A stretch of 9,027 bases of DNA from positions 1 through 9,027 of the forward strand of contig JASHUR010000344.1 of assembly GCA_030039895.1 (NCBI GenBank). The letters are read 5' to 3'. A model generated the notes under the pieces. That model searched no databases. It saw only the letters and a list, made by a program, of their open reading frames with translations, and was not told where the DNA came from. Below are positions 1-5,809 of the stretch, piece by piece (position 1 is the stretch's first letter; every line of letters starts with the position of its first letter). Both the position numbers and the translations under genes were made by a program. This DNA is from Acidobacteriaceae bacterium (GTDB lineage: Bacteria; Acidobacteriota; Terriglobia; Terriglobales; Acidobacteriaceae).

Positions 1-81
1 TCCCTGGTATTGCGCGACATCCGCACCGCTGGCGGACATGAGCTCTTCTACTTCCAGATTCCGCTCGACAAGTACCTCTAA
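1..81 (+). CDS. C-terminal end of an unidentified protein (5' truncated by window edge)
   Basis: Frame 1 is open from the first base to a TAA at 79-81 and encodes 26 residues ending in IPLDKYL. Codons are strongly G/C-ending, like the confirmed genes here, which supports real coding. Too little is visible to name a family. The last four bases overlap the last four bases of the convergent ArsR-type gene (its TAG is at 78-80), so the two genes meet tail to tail with no room for a separate terminator. Confidence 0.5.
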   Translation, partial: SLVLRDIRTAGGHELFYFQIPLDKYL

Positions 82-455
82 CGCCCGCTGCCTTGCGCTC
101 CCTGCTCGTCTTCTTCGGCCAGCAGATCGCCAAGCCGCTCCAGCTTGTTCTCCCAGCTCAACCGGTGCTCGCGGACCCACTGCTCAAGCAGCCTGAACCC
201 TGCAGCTTCAATGCGGCAGCTGCGTACGCGTCCAACCTTCTCGGTCTTCACCAGTTCGACCTCTTCCAGGATCTGCAAATGCTGCATGACTGCTGTCAAC
301 GTAATCCCCAGCGGCTCCGCCAGACGCGAGACCGACGCCGGCCCCGCCGCAAGCCTGTCAAGAATAGCGCGGCGCGTAGGATCGCCCAGCGCATGAAACA
401 GCCGTTCTATCCTTACGTCTTCTTTCTTCAAACTTCCCTCGCTACTGCGGGCCAT
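78..455 (-). CDS. ArsR/SmtB-type winged-helix transcriptional repressor
   Basis: A 125-residue DNA-binding regulator. An HTH_20/ArsR winged helix spans about residues 15-95: the opening RLFHALGDPTRRAILDRL is a hallmark of the family, the recognition helix is about residues 52-63 (TLTAVMQHLQIL), and the wing is around KTEKVGRVRSCRIE. The ELCxCD metal-binding motif of metal-sensing ArsR proteins is absent, and the only cysteine is Cys80 in the wing, so metal sensing by the classical site is unlikely. It lies 48 bp downstream of the SRPBCC gene on the same strand and is probably its co-transcribed regulator. The 28 bp palindrome at 991-1018 is the obvious candidate operator. The start is the first in-frame ATG after the upstream stop. 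No strong ribosome-binding site precedes it (a GAGGAAA lies about 21 nt upstream), so the start is only moderately certain. Members of this pairing often regulate their SRPBCC neighbour; the inducer is unknown. Confidence 0.9.
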   Translation of the reverse strand: MARSSEGSLKKEDVRIERLFHALGDPTRRAILDRLAAGPASVSRLAEPLGITLTAVMQHLQILEEVELVKTEKVGRVRSCRIEAAGFRLLEQWVREHRLSWENKLERLGDLLAEEDEQGAQGSGR

Positions 456-503
456 TCGCCGGTCGACTCGGCGAATTTCCTCATACCTGGCCTCACAACG
501 CCG

Positions 504-974
504 TCACTTCGACAACTCCGCATCAAGCTGTCCCAGCAATTTGCGCCATCCTTCTTCTCGCATCTTCGGTCCACCCGACCCCTCGTAGAAAGCCCCCTGA
601 TATGTAAGCACCAGATCCGTCACCTGCTCATTCGGGACAAACTCCACCGTAATCAGAGACGACGAAATCCGGCGATCGCCAAGACTCATCGTCGACGCCG
701 TCACTACTCGCTCGTTCGGCACGATGTCTTGAATCGCGCCTTCCGTCCGCAGCGCTACTCCCGGAAACGGAGTGCCCGGACGGAAGCGATAGGAAGTTCG
801 CTCCACTCCGCCCACTCGAAAGTCCATCTCATACAACTCAACATCGTGGTTGTCGCTCTCGGCAAACCAGCGGCGCTTCTTCGCTGGGTCCGCGAAGGCC
901 GCAAAAAGCCGCTCGATCGGGTACGGATAGCGATGCTCGATCACAAACGTACTGTGTACAACAGAAGGCTCCAT
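504..974 (-). CDS. SRPBCC-family protein, AHSA1-like (activator of Hsp90 ATPase homolog 1-like)
   Basis: A 156-residue single-domain protein of the START/Bet v1 (SRPBCC) fold, AHSA1-like branch. Visible hallmarks are the N-terminal strand and helix EHRYPYPIERLFAAFADP followed by a Trp (RRWFAES, residues 34-40), the D-x-R-x-GG turn (DFRVGG, 51-56), and the C-terminal helix GWRKLLGQLDAEL. Such proteins have a deep hydrophobic cavity and usually bind small lipophilic ligands; the substrate here cannot be told. No signal peptide or membrane segment is visible, so it is cytoplasmic. I place the start at the ATG 972-974, because AGGAGA at 981-986 lies 6 nt upstream. A TTG two codons earlier would touch that site directly. 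It is the first gene of a two-gene unit with the ArsR-type regulator, the reverse of the more familiar regulator-first order. Expression is likely controlled by the palindrome at 991-1018. Confidence 0.88.
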   Translation of the reverse strand: MEPSVVHSTFVIEHRYPYPIERLFAAFADPAKKRRWFAESDNHDVELYEMDFRVGGVERTSYRFRPGTPFPGVALRTEGAIQDIVPNERVVTASTMSLGDRRISSSLITVEFVPNEQVTDLVLTYQGAFYEGSGGPKMREEGWRKLLGQLDAELSK

Positions 975-990
975 AAACAATCTCCTCTCT

Positions 991-1018
991 CAATAGTGAA
1001 GTACATACTTCACTATTG
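991..1018. promoter_or_regulatory. Perfect inverted repeat, candidate ArsR-type operator
   Basis: CAATAGTGAAGTA (991-1003) is followed by a 2-base spacer and its exact reverse complement TACTTCACTATTG (1006-1018). The repeat starts one base downstream of the -10 element on the minus strand, covers the expected transcription start, and ends 4 bases before the Shine-Dalgarno of the SRPBCC gene. A bound dimer would block initiation. Assignment to the regulator encoded at 78-455 is inferred from position and from the symmetry typical of ArsR operators. Confidence 0.8.
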
Positions 1019-1019
1019 C

Positions 1020-1048
1020 AGTAGACTCCCGCGGTTGAAAATTGTCAA
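1020..1048 (-). promoter_or_regulatory. Candidate sigma-70-type promoter of the SRPBCC-ArsR unit
   Basis: Read on the minus strand, a consensus -35 TTGACA (1043-1048) is separated by 17 bp from TCTACT (1020-1025), a 4 of 6 match to the -10 consensus. Transcription would start near 1013, inside the palindrome, leaving a leader of about 40 nt. The perfect -35 and ideal spacing make this the best promoter in the window. Both elements are flanked or overlapped by copies of the candidate operator. Confidence 0.7.
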
Positions 1049-1065
1049 GTGAATACTTCAGTATT
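1047..1065. promoter_or_regulatory. Degenerate second operator copy overlapping the -35 box
   Basis: TGAA-TAC-TTCA (1050-1060) forms a short dyad. Its right half, 1054-1065, matches the right arm of the main palindrome at 11 of 12 positions (TACTTCAGTATT against TACTTCACTATT), and the left half retains AGTGAA. It overlaps the outer edge of the -35 element, so it could be an auxiliary site for cooperative repression. Confidence 0.5.
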
Positions 1066-1116
1066 TACGGACTTGCACATAAGCGATTGAATAGCAACGT
1101 CTTAACGAGGCCATCC

Positions 1117-1139
1117 GTCCGCTCCCAAAGGGAGTGGAC
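1117..1139. other. Hairpin of unassigned function between guaB and the SRPBCC promoter
   Basis: GTCCGCTCCC (1117-1126), loop AAA, GGGAGTGGAC (1130-1139): ten base pairs with one G-U wobble if read as plus-strand RNA, or an A-C mismatch as minus-strand RNA. No U-tract follows on either strand. It lies 6 bases beyond the guaB terminator candidate and may back it up. Confidence 0.4.
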
Positions 1140-1145
1140 ACGAAA

Positions 1146-1182
1146 TCCAGCGGAACTACCGGCGAAGCCGCATCCGCCTGGA
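1146..1182 (-). terminator. Candidate guaB transcription terminator
   Basis: Nine bases after the guaB stop on the minus strand, TCCAGGCGGA pairs with TCCGCTGGA with one bulged base, enclosing an inner CGGC-TTC-GCCG stem. It is followed by TTTCGTGT. The stem is strong but the U-run is short and interrupted, so it could be an inefficient intrinsic terminator or a 3' end-stabilising hairpin. Confidence 0.5.
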
Positions 1183-1191
1183 CGACCAGTC

Positions 1192-2715
1192 CTATTCAAC
1201 GTGATAGTTCGGGGCCTCGCGCGTGATGATTACGTCGTGCACATGGCTCTCGCGCAGTCCGGCGTTTGAGATCCGCACAAACCGCGATTTCGTCTGCAGG
1301 TCCTCAATCGTCCCGCAGCCTAAATACCCCATACCTGAGCGCAGTCCGCCGACCAGCTGATACACCATCGCCTCCAGCGGCCCGCGATGCGGCACGCGCC
1401 CTTCAATGCCTTCCGGAACAAACTTGGCCAGCCGGTTCTGCCCGTTGCGCTCGCGGTTCACCACGCCTTCGCCGCGTGCTTCCTGCTCTTCAAAGTCCTG
1501 CGCGCCCTGGAAGTACCGCTCGCCCGATCCCTGGGACATCGCCGACAGCGACCCCATGCCGCGATACGCCTTGAACGACCGCCCCTGATACAGAATCGTC
1601 TCACCCGGGCTCTCGTCGACGCCCGCAAACAGCGATCCGATCATCACCACGTTCGCGCCCGCGGCAATCGCCTTGGTCACATCGCCCGAGTACTTGATGC
1701 CGCCGTCCGCGATCACCGGAATCCCGTGCTCCTGGCCGGCGCGATACGCCTCGCTCACCGCCGTGATCTGCGGCATGCCCGCGCCCGTCACCATGCGCGT
1801 GGTGCAAATCGACCCCGGTCCGATGCCCACCTTCACCGCATCCGCGCCGTTCTCAATCAGCGCCTTCGCGCCATCGTAGGTCGCAATGTTGCCGGCCAGC
1901 AGGTCCACATCCGGAAACGCCTTCTTCACCAGCCGCACTGCTTCCAGCACACGTGACGAGTGCCCGTGCGCGGAGTCAATGGACAGCACATCCACGCGGT
2001 TCTTCACCAGCTCCGCCGAGCGCTCCATAAAGTCGCCCGTCGCGCCGATGGCCGCGCCCACGCGCAGCCGTCCCTGTCCGTCCTTTGAGGCGTTGGGATA
2101 CTTCAGCTTTTTCTGGATGTCTTTGACCGTGATCAGGCCTTTCAGCTCGTAGTCGCCGTTGACCACCAGCAACTTCTCGACGCGGTGCTGATGCAGAATC
2201 TGCTCGGCCTCTTCGAGCGTGGTGCCCACCGGAACCGTGATGAGGTTGGTCTTGGTCATCACGTCGTCAATCGGAATGTCGGTCCGCGTCTCAAACCGCA
2301 GGTCGCGGTTGGTCAAAATGCCTACCAGCCTCTTGTTCTTGGTCACGGGAACGCCGGAGATCTTGTACCTGCGCATCACCTCCAGCGCGTCAGAGATCAG
2401 TTGTTCCGGCGTCATCGTTACCGGATCAACGATCATCCCGCTCTCTGACCGTTTCACTTTGTCCACTTCCGTGGCCTGCTGCTCCACCGTCAGGTTGCGA
2501 TGGATAATTCCCATCCCTCCCTGCTGCGCCATGGCAATCGCCAGCCGCGACTCCGTCACGGTGTCCATGGCCGCGCTCAAAAGCGGCGTATTCAGCACAA
2601 TCTTTTTCGTCAGGCGCGTCTGCGTGCTCACCTGCGCCGGAACCACATCGCTGTAGGCGGGAACCAGCAGAACGTCGTCAAAGGTCAAAGCTTCAGGGAC
2701 AGGATGTTCAATCAT
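1192..2715 (-). CDS. guaB: IMP dehydrogenase (IMPDH)
   Basis: Oxidises IMP to XMP with NAD+, the committed step of guanine nucleotide synthesis; cytoplasmic, normally tetrameric. With the ATG at 2713-2715 it has 507 residues. A TIM barrel is split by a CBS (Bateman) pair at about 95-205. Visible signatures are TFDDVLLVPA near the N-terminus, the catalytic loop GPGSICTTR with nucleophile Cys304, the phosphate-binding DGGI and GSLFAG segments, the mobile-flap Arg400-Tyr401 in ERYFQ, and the conserved tail ESHVHDV...EAPNY. Between RYFQ and VPEGIEGR there are 29 residues where the E. coli enzyme has 8. The start is uncertain. An in-frame GTG (2755-2757) with GAGAG upstream adds 14 residues, whereas the ATG lacks a Shine-Dalgarno but fits the usual spacing to TFDDVLL. 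It lies 119 bp downstream of the DinB-like gene on the same strand, with its own possible promoter. Identity is certain. Confidence 0.97.
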   Translation of the reverse strand: MIEHPVPEALTFDDVLLVPAYSDVVPAQVSTQTRLTKKIVLNTPLLSAAMDTVTESRLAIAMAQQGGMGIIHRNLTVEQQATEVDKVKRSESGMIVDPVTMTPEQLISDALEVMRRYKISGVPVTKNKRLVGILTNRDLRFETRTDIPIDDVMTKTNLITVPVGTTLEEAEQILHQHRVEKLLVVNGDYELKGLITVKDIQKKLKYPNASKDGQGRLRVGAAIGATGDFMERSAELVKNRVDVLSIDSAHGHSSRVLEAVRLVKKAFPDVDLLAGNIATYDGAKALIENGADAVKVGIGPGSICTTRMVTGAGMPQITAVSEAYRAGQEHGIPVIADGGIKYSGDVTKAIAAGANVVMIGSLFAGVDESPGETILYQGRSFKAYRGMGSLSAMSQGSGERYFQGAQDFEEQEARGEGVVNRERNGQNRLAKFVPEGIEGRVPHRGPLEAMVYQLVGGLRSGMGYLGCGTIEDLQTKSRFVRISNAGLRESHVHDVIITREAPNYHVE

Positions 2716-2786
2716 AGATATAGATAGAAGATGCACCGCGGCCTGGGAAAGAATCACAATGCTCTCGGGCGCGATGGCTTCCCGTT

Positions 2787-2792
2787 ATTGTA
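2787..2792 (-). promoter_or_regulatory. Candidate -10 element for guaB
   Basis: TACAAT on the minus strand (5 of 6 to consensus) lies 72 nt upstream of the guaB ATG and 30 nt upstream of the alternative GTG. No convincing -35 is found: the best, TTACAG at 18 bp spacing, is poor. It suggests guaB need not depend on readthrough from the upstream DinB-like gene. Confidence 0.35.
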
Positions 2793-2834
2793 GAGCCAAA
2801 CCGTCCGGGGCTGTAATCCTTGCAGCGGGCCTGT

Positions 2835-3314
2835 CTATTTTGCAATCGCCTCGAGTTGCCCCATATGATTCAAATCGTGCCCGGCCATCGTCTCCACGAT
2901 CGAGCCAAACGTCATCTCGCCACGCTCCGGATGCGTCACCGGTTTCCCGTAAACCTCGGGCTTGAGCGAGCGCAGCAGCGCCAGGTTCCAGTTTCTTGCC
3001 GCGCGGAACAGCGCCAGCGCCTCAGCCAGCGTGTACGCCCCGTAGTTCACAGCCCATGTCTCCTGGTCGAACGGCTGAATCACATGGTGGTCTTCGCCCA
3101 GCGTGTGCCGCAGCCTGATTCCAAATACCGTCTCGCAGTCCGCCAGGTGGCACACAATCTCCCGCACGCTCCACTTGCCCGGCGCAGGAGCCGCATTCGC
3201 CCGCTCCTCGCCCAGCGTATCGGCAATCTTCCCGATCCGCGCCGCCGTCTCCGCCATAACCGCCACCGGCTCCCGCCCACCTAAAAACCGTTCATACGGA
3301 TTCAACTGGCTCAT
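2835..3314 (-). CDS. DinB_2-family (DinB/YfiT-like) putative metalloenzyme
   Basis: A 159-residue four-helix-bundle protein of the DinB/YfiT-like superfamily. Family signatures are KWSVREIVCHLADCE (residues 47-61), whose His56 is a usual metal ligand, and the C-terminal GHDLNHMGQLEAI with His146 and His150, giving the expected three-histidine site. Relatives include DNA-damage-inducible proteins and thiol-dependent transferases such as bacillithiol or mycothiol S-transferases; the substrate of this one cannot be deduced. No signal or membrane segment is seen. I chose the ATG at 3312-3314 because GGGGGA lies 5 nt upstream. An ATG six codons earlier (3330-3332) has only an abutting purine stretch. 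It is divergent from the rimP operon (about 240 bp between start codons) and codirectional with guaB. No functional link to either is apparent. Confidence 0.9.
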   Translation of the reverse strand: MSQLNPYERFLGGREPVAVMAETAARIGKIADTLGEERANAAPAPGKWSVREIVCHLADCETVFGIRLRHTLGEDHHVIQPFDQETWAVNYGAYTLAEALALFRAARNWNLALLRSLKPEVYGKPVTHPERGEMTFGSIVETMAGHDLNHMGQLEAIAK

Positions 3315-3382
3315 AAGTCCCCCTCGATTCATCCTTTCCGGTGCGTGCTCTGACCTTCATCATCCCATTCAGGCGTCCGGAT

Positions 3383-3411
3383 TTGAAGGCAATCGAAAAA
3401 CAGCGTATTCT
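3383..3411 (+). promoter_or_regulatory. Candidate promoter of the rimP-nusA-infB operon
   Basis: TTGAAG (3383-3388, 4 of 6) is followed after 17 bp by TATTCT (3406-3411, 4 of 6). Transcription would start near 3418, giving a leader of about 135 nt that contains the hairpin at 3472-3499. A minus-strand TAGAAT overlaps the same -10 (3407-3412) and might serve the divergent DinB-like gene, but it lacks a -35. Confidence 0.5.
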
Positions 3412-3471
3412 AGCTATGCAGACGAGTTTATCCGGGCTGATGCTGTGAGTATCCGGCAGCCTCGGAGAGAT

Positions 3472-3499
3472 GAGTGGGCTTACTGCCCACTTTTTATTT
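3472..3499 (+). terminator. Intrinsic-terminator-like hairpin in the rimP leader (candidate attenuator)
   Basis: AGTGGGC (3473-3479), loop TTACT, GCCCACT (3485-3491), extended by one G-U pair, followed directly by TTTTATTT. This is a textbook intrinsic terminator placed about 80 nt after the likely transcription start and 53 nt before the rimP ATG, with no gene upstream on this strand to terminate. Structured leaders before rimP are known in several bacterial groups, so attenuation of the operon is plausible. An upstream GGCAG (3455-3459) can pair with CTGCC (3483-3487) in a competing fold. Confidence 0.65.
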
Positions 3500-3552
3500 G
3501 GCCGCAGATTCCGCCGAAAAATCTCTGCAAGATTCGCCTGCAGCAACCGGCT

Positions 3553-4128
3553 ATGGCATTCAACTTGGACCAGATCCGCACTGCCGCCCAGCGCGTCGCC
3601 GCCTCGCACGGCCTCGATGTCGTCGACGTCGAGTACCGCGCCGGCGCAAAACCGCGTGCGCTCTGTATCTATATAGAAAAAAACGCCGAGCAGCGCGCCA
3701 AACTGGCGGCGGAGCCCGAAGCCCTTGAGAACAATTTCAAAGCCGAACAGCTCTCCGGCGTCACGCACGACGACTGCACGGCCTTCAGCCGGGACTTCGG
3801 AACCCTGCTCGATGTCGAGGAGCTGATACCCGGCGCCGAATACATGCTGGAGGTTTCGTCTCCCGGACTCGACCGCAAGCTGCATACATTGCAGGACTTT
3901 GAACGCTTCAGCGGCAGCCTGGTCAAGCTCCAGACCTTTCAGCCGATTGCGGGCAACCGGCACTGGCAGGGCAGGCTCACAACGGTAAGCTCCGCCGCTG
4001 TCATTCTCGACTTGAGTGCCCTGAAACAGAAAGGCAAAAGCAGGAAGGCCGCCGCAAAAGCTGCGCAGGAGAATCTTGAGATCGCCTTCTCCAACATTGA
4101 AAAGGCCAGCCTGGTCCCTGAATTTTAA
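3553..4128 (+). CDS. rimP: Ribosome maturation factor RimP
   Basis: RimP assists assembly of the 30S subunit, acting on the 3' major domain; cytoplasmic. The protein has 191 residues against about 150 in E. coli. The N-terminal alpha/beta domain shows GLDVVDVEYRAG and a long interruption, then DDCTAFSRDFGTLLD and the family signature YMLEVSSPGLDR (residues 97-108). The C-terminal SH3-like domain holds WQGRL and ends in SNIEKASLVPEF, close to the E. coli ending. The extra length sits in two charged stretches: about residues 43-69, between the second strand and the DDC motif, and about 157-175 (KQKGKSRKAAAKAA), within the SH3-like domain. The ATG at 3553 is the only plausible start; no clear Shine-Dalgarno precedes it, so translation may be weak or dependent on leader structure. 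It is first in the operon, 52 bp before nusA. Confidence 0.95.
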   Translation: MAFNLDQIRTAAQRVAASHGLDVVDVEYRAGAKPRALCIYIEKNAEQRAKLAAEPEALENNFKAEQLSGVTHDDCTAFSRDFGTLLDVEELIPGAEYMLEVSSPGLDRKLHTLQDFERFSGSLVKLQTFQPIAGNRHWQGRLTTVSSAAVILDLSALKQKGKSRKAAAKAAQENLEIAFSNIEKASLVPEF

Positions 4129-4180
4129 GTTCTATTGAAACCGGCCATTGTGCCAAACGAGATTATTGAGAGAAACCATT

Positions 4181-5809
4181 ATGGCAAGCCCGCTTTACCA
4201 GACCATCGAAGTACTCAGCCGCGACAAAGGCATTGAGCCTGAAATTGTTGTCGGCGCCGTCGAGGACGCTATTGCCCTCGCTACGCGCAAGTATTACAAG
4301 ACGCAGGAGAACATGCGCGCCGAGCTCGATAAGGAAACCGGCGAAATCCGCGCCTATGTCTACAAGACCGTAGTCGAGACGCCCGAGCAGGTGGAGGACC
4401 CCCTCAACCAGATCACCCTTGAAGAGGCCCGCGCCCTCGCGCCCGAGGTCGAGGTCGGCGGCGAAATCCGCTACTACAAGCCCACCGACGTGCTGGGACG
4501 CATCGCCGCGCAAATGGCCAAGCAGGTCATCTTCCAGAAGGTGCGCGAGGCCGAGCGCGACACCGTCTTCAACGAGTACAACCATCGCGTCGGCGAAGTC
4601 CTCACGGCCACCGTCAAGCGGATGGAGCCGCAGGACGTCATCTTCGATCTCGGCAAGGCCGAGGCGCGCATGCCGCGCCGCGAGCAATCGCGCCTTGAGC
4701 AGTTCGCCGTCGGCGAGCGCGTGCGCGTCGTGCTGCTTCGCGTGGACCGCGCCGCCAAGGGACCGCAGGTCATCGTCTCGCGCGCCGCGCCGGAGCTGGT
4801 GCAGAACCTCTTCCAGAGCGAAGTGCCTGAAATCTATGACGGCACCGTTGTCATCCGCGCCATCGCCCGCGAAGCCGGCGAGCGCACCAAGATCGCTGTC
4901 ATGTCCCGCGACAAGGACGTTGATCCTGTCGGCGCCTGTGTTGGCATGAAGGGTATGCGCGTGCAGTCGATCATCCGTGAGCTGCGCGGCGAAAAAATTG
5001 ACATCATCGAGTTCAGCGAAGAGGTCACCACGTTCGCGGAAAAGGCCCTGCAGCCCGCCAAGGTCAGCCGTGTCAGCATCACCGATCTCGGCGAGAAGCA
5101 GCTTGAGGTCATCGTCGATGACACCCAGCTCTCGCTCGCCATCGGCAAAAAGGGCCAGAACGTGCGCCTTGCCGCCAAACTGCTTGGCTGGAAGATCGAC
5201 ATCAAGAGCGAAGAGGAGAAGCGCCAGGAGGTCGAGCAGCAGATGCAGGGCTTCGGCGCCGCCTCCGTCACACCCATCGAGCAGGTCAGCGAGCTGGGCG
5301 AGGGCATCATCCAGAAGCTGGTTGCAGCCGGCGTCACCACGGTCGAGTCGCTTGCCGACATGACACCCGAACAGCTCGAAGAGATTCCCGGCATCGGTGA
5401 AAAAACGCTGGAGAAGATCAGCGCCGCCGTTCGCCACTACTTCGGGCAGTACGAGCCCGGAGAGCCGCGCCCGGCGCCTGCTGCCGAGACTCCCGCTGCA
5501 GCTGAGGCAGCCGCCGAAGCCAGCCTGCAGGAAGAGGAAGACGCCCTCAAGCTCGACCTCACCCAGGAAGGCGAAGAGGTTGCTTCCGAGGATGGTTCAG
5601 GCAACATCGACGACGAGGTGGCTCAGGAGCAGATCGAGGAAGTTACCGAATCGGGTCCCGGCAGCGAAGATGACGGCGCTGAGTCTGTTGTCTTCGGACG
5701 CCAGGACACCAGCGAGAGGCTCGAAGAAACGGCTGTCACTGAAGGAGACGTGGCCGAGTCTGCCGAACTTCAGGAAGAGAGCGATAGAAAACCGGAGGGT
5801 GGGGCGTAA
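4181..5809 (+). CDS. nusA: Transcription termination/antitermination factor NusA
   Basis: NusA binds RNA polymerase and nascent RNA, promoting pausing and intrinsic termination, and acts in rRNA antitermination. The protein has 542 residues. In order: N-terminal RNAP-binding domain (about 1-130, starting MASPLYQTIEVLSRDKGI); S1 domain (about 137-201); KH1 with VGMKGMR (254-260); KH2 with IGKKGQN (321-327); one helix-hairpin-helix module (about 370-420) with EEIPGIGEKTLEKI; and a tail of about 115 residues (428-542) that is Ala/Pro-rich and then strongly acidic and probably disordered. E. coli NusA instead ends in two acidic-repeat domains. The ATG at 4181 is chosen because GAGAG at 4168-4172 lies 8 nt upstream and the N-terminus matches the family. 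An upstream in-frame TTG at 4148 is unlikely. It follows rimP and precedes infB in the classic operon order. Confidence 0.97.
   Translation: MASPLYQTIEVLSRDKGIEPEIVVGAVEDAIALATRKYYKTQENMRAELDKETGEIRAYVYKTVVETPEQVEDPLNQITLEEARALAPEVEVGGEIRYYKPTDVLGRIAAQMAKQVIFQKVREAERDTVFNEYNHRVGEVLTATVKRMEPQDVIFDLGKAEARMPRREQSRLEQFAVGERVRVVLLRVDRAAKGPQVIVSRAAPELVQNLFQSEVPEIYDGTVVIRAIAREAGERTKIAVMSRDKDVDPVGACVGMKGMRVQSIIRELRGEKIDIIEFSEEVTTFAEKALQPAKVSRVSITDLGEKQLEVIVDDTQLSLAIGKKGQNVRLAAKLLGWKIDIKSEEEKRQEVEQQMQGFGAASVTPIEQVSELGEGIIQKLVAAGVTTVESLADMTPEQLEEIPGIGEKTLEKISAAVRHYFGQYEPGEPRPAPAAETPAAAEAAAEASLQEEEDALKLDLTQEGEEVASEDGSGNIDDEVAQEQIEEVTESGPGSEDDGAESVVFGRQDTSERLEETAVTEGDVAESAELQEESDRKPEGGA

Noticed and set aside
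428..484. An 18-codon minus-strand ORF with an ATG at 482-484 overlapping the ArsR start
   Set aside because: It is out of frame with both neighbours and very short. The ATG overlaps the purine stretch that could serve the ArsR gene, and there is no evidence of translation.
93..1052. A 319-codon plus-strand open frame across the ArsR and SRPBCC genes
   Set aside because: It runs antisense to two genes with clear family motifs and through their promoter. The translation is Arg/His-rich with no domain.
3103..3552. A 5' extension of the rimP reading frame by 150 codons
   Set aside because: It crosses the DinB-like gene in antisense and the leader hairpin. RimP homology begins at the ATG at 3553.
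3292..3963. A 223-codon minus-strand open frame across rimP and its leader
   Set aside because: It overlaps the RimP coding region and the leader terminator; no domain is recognisable.
4163..5437. A 424-codon open frame on the minus strand opposite nusA
   Set aside because: Antisense shadow of NusA with Leu/Ala/Asp-rich low-complexity translation and no family signature.
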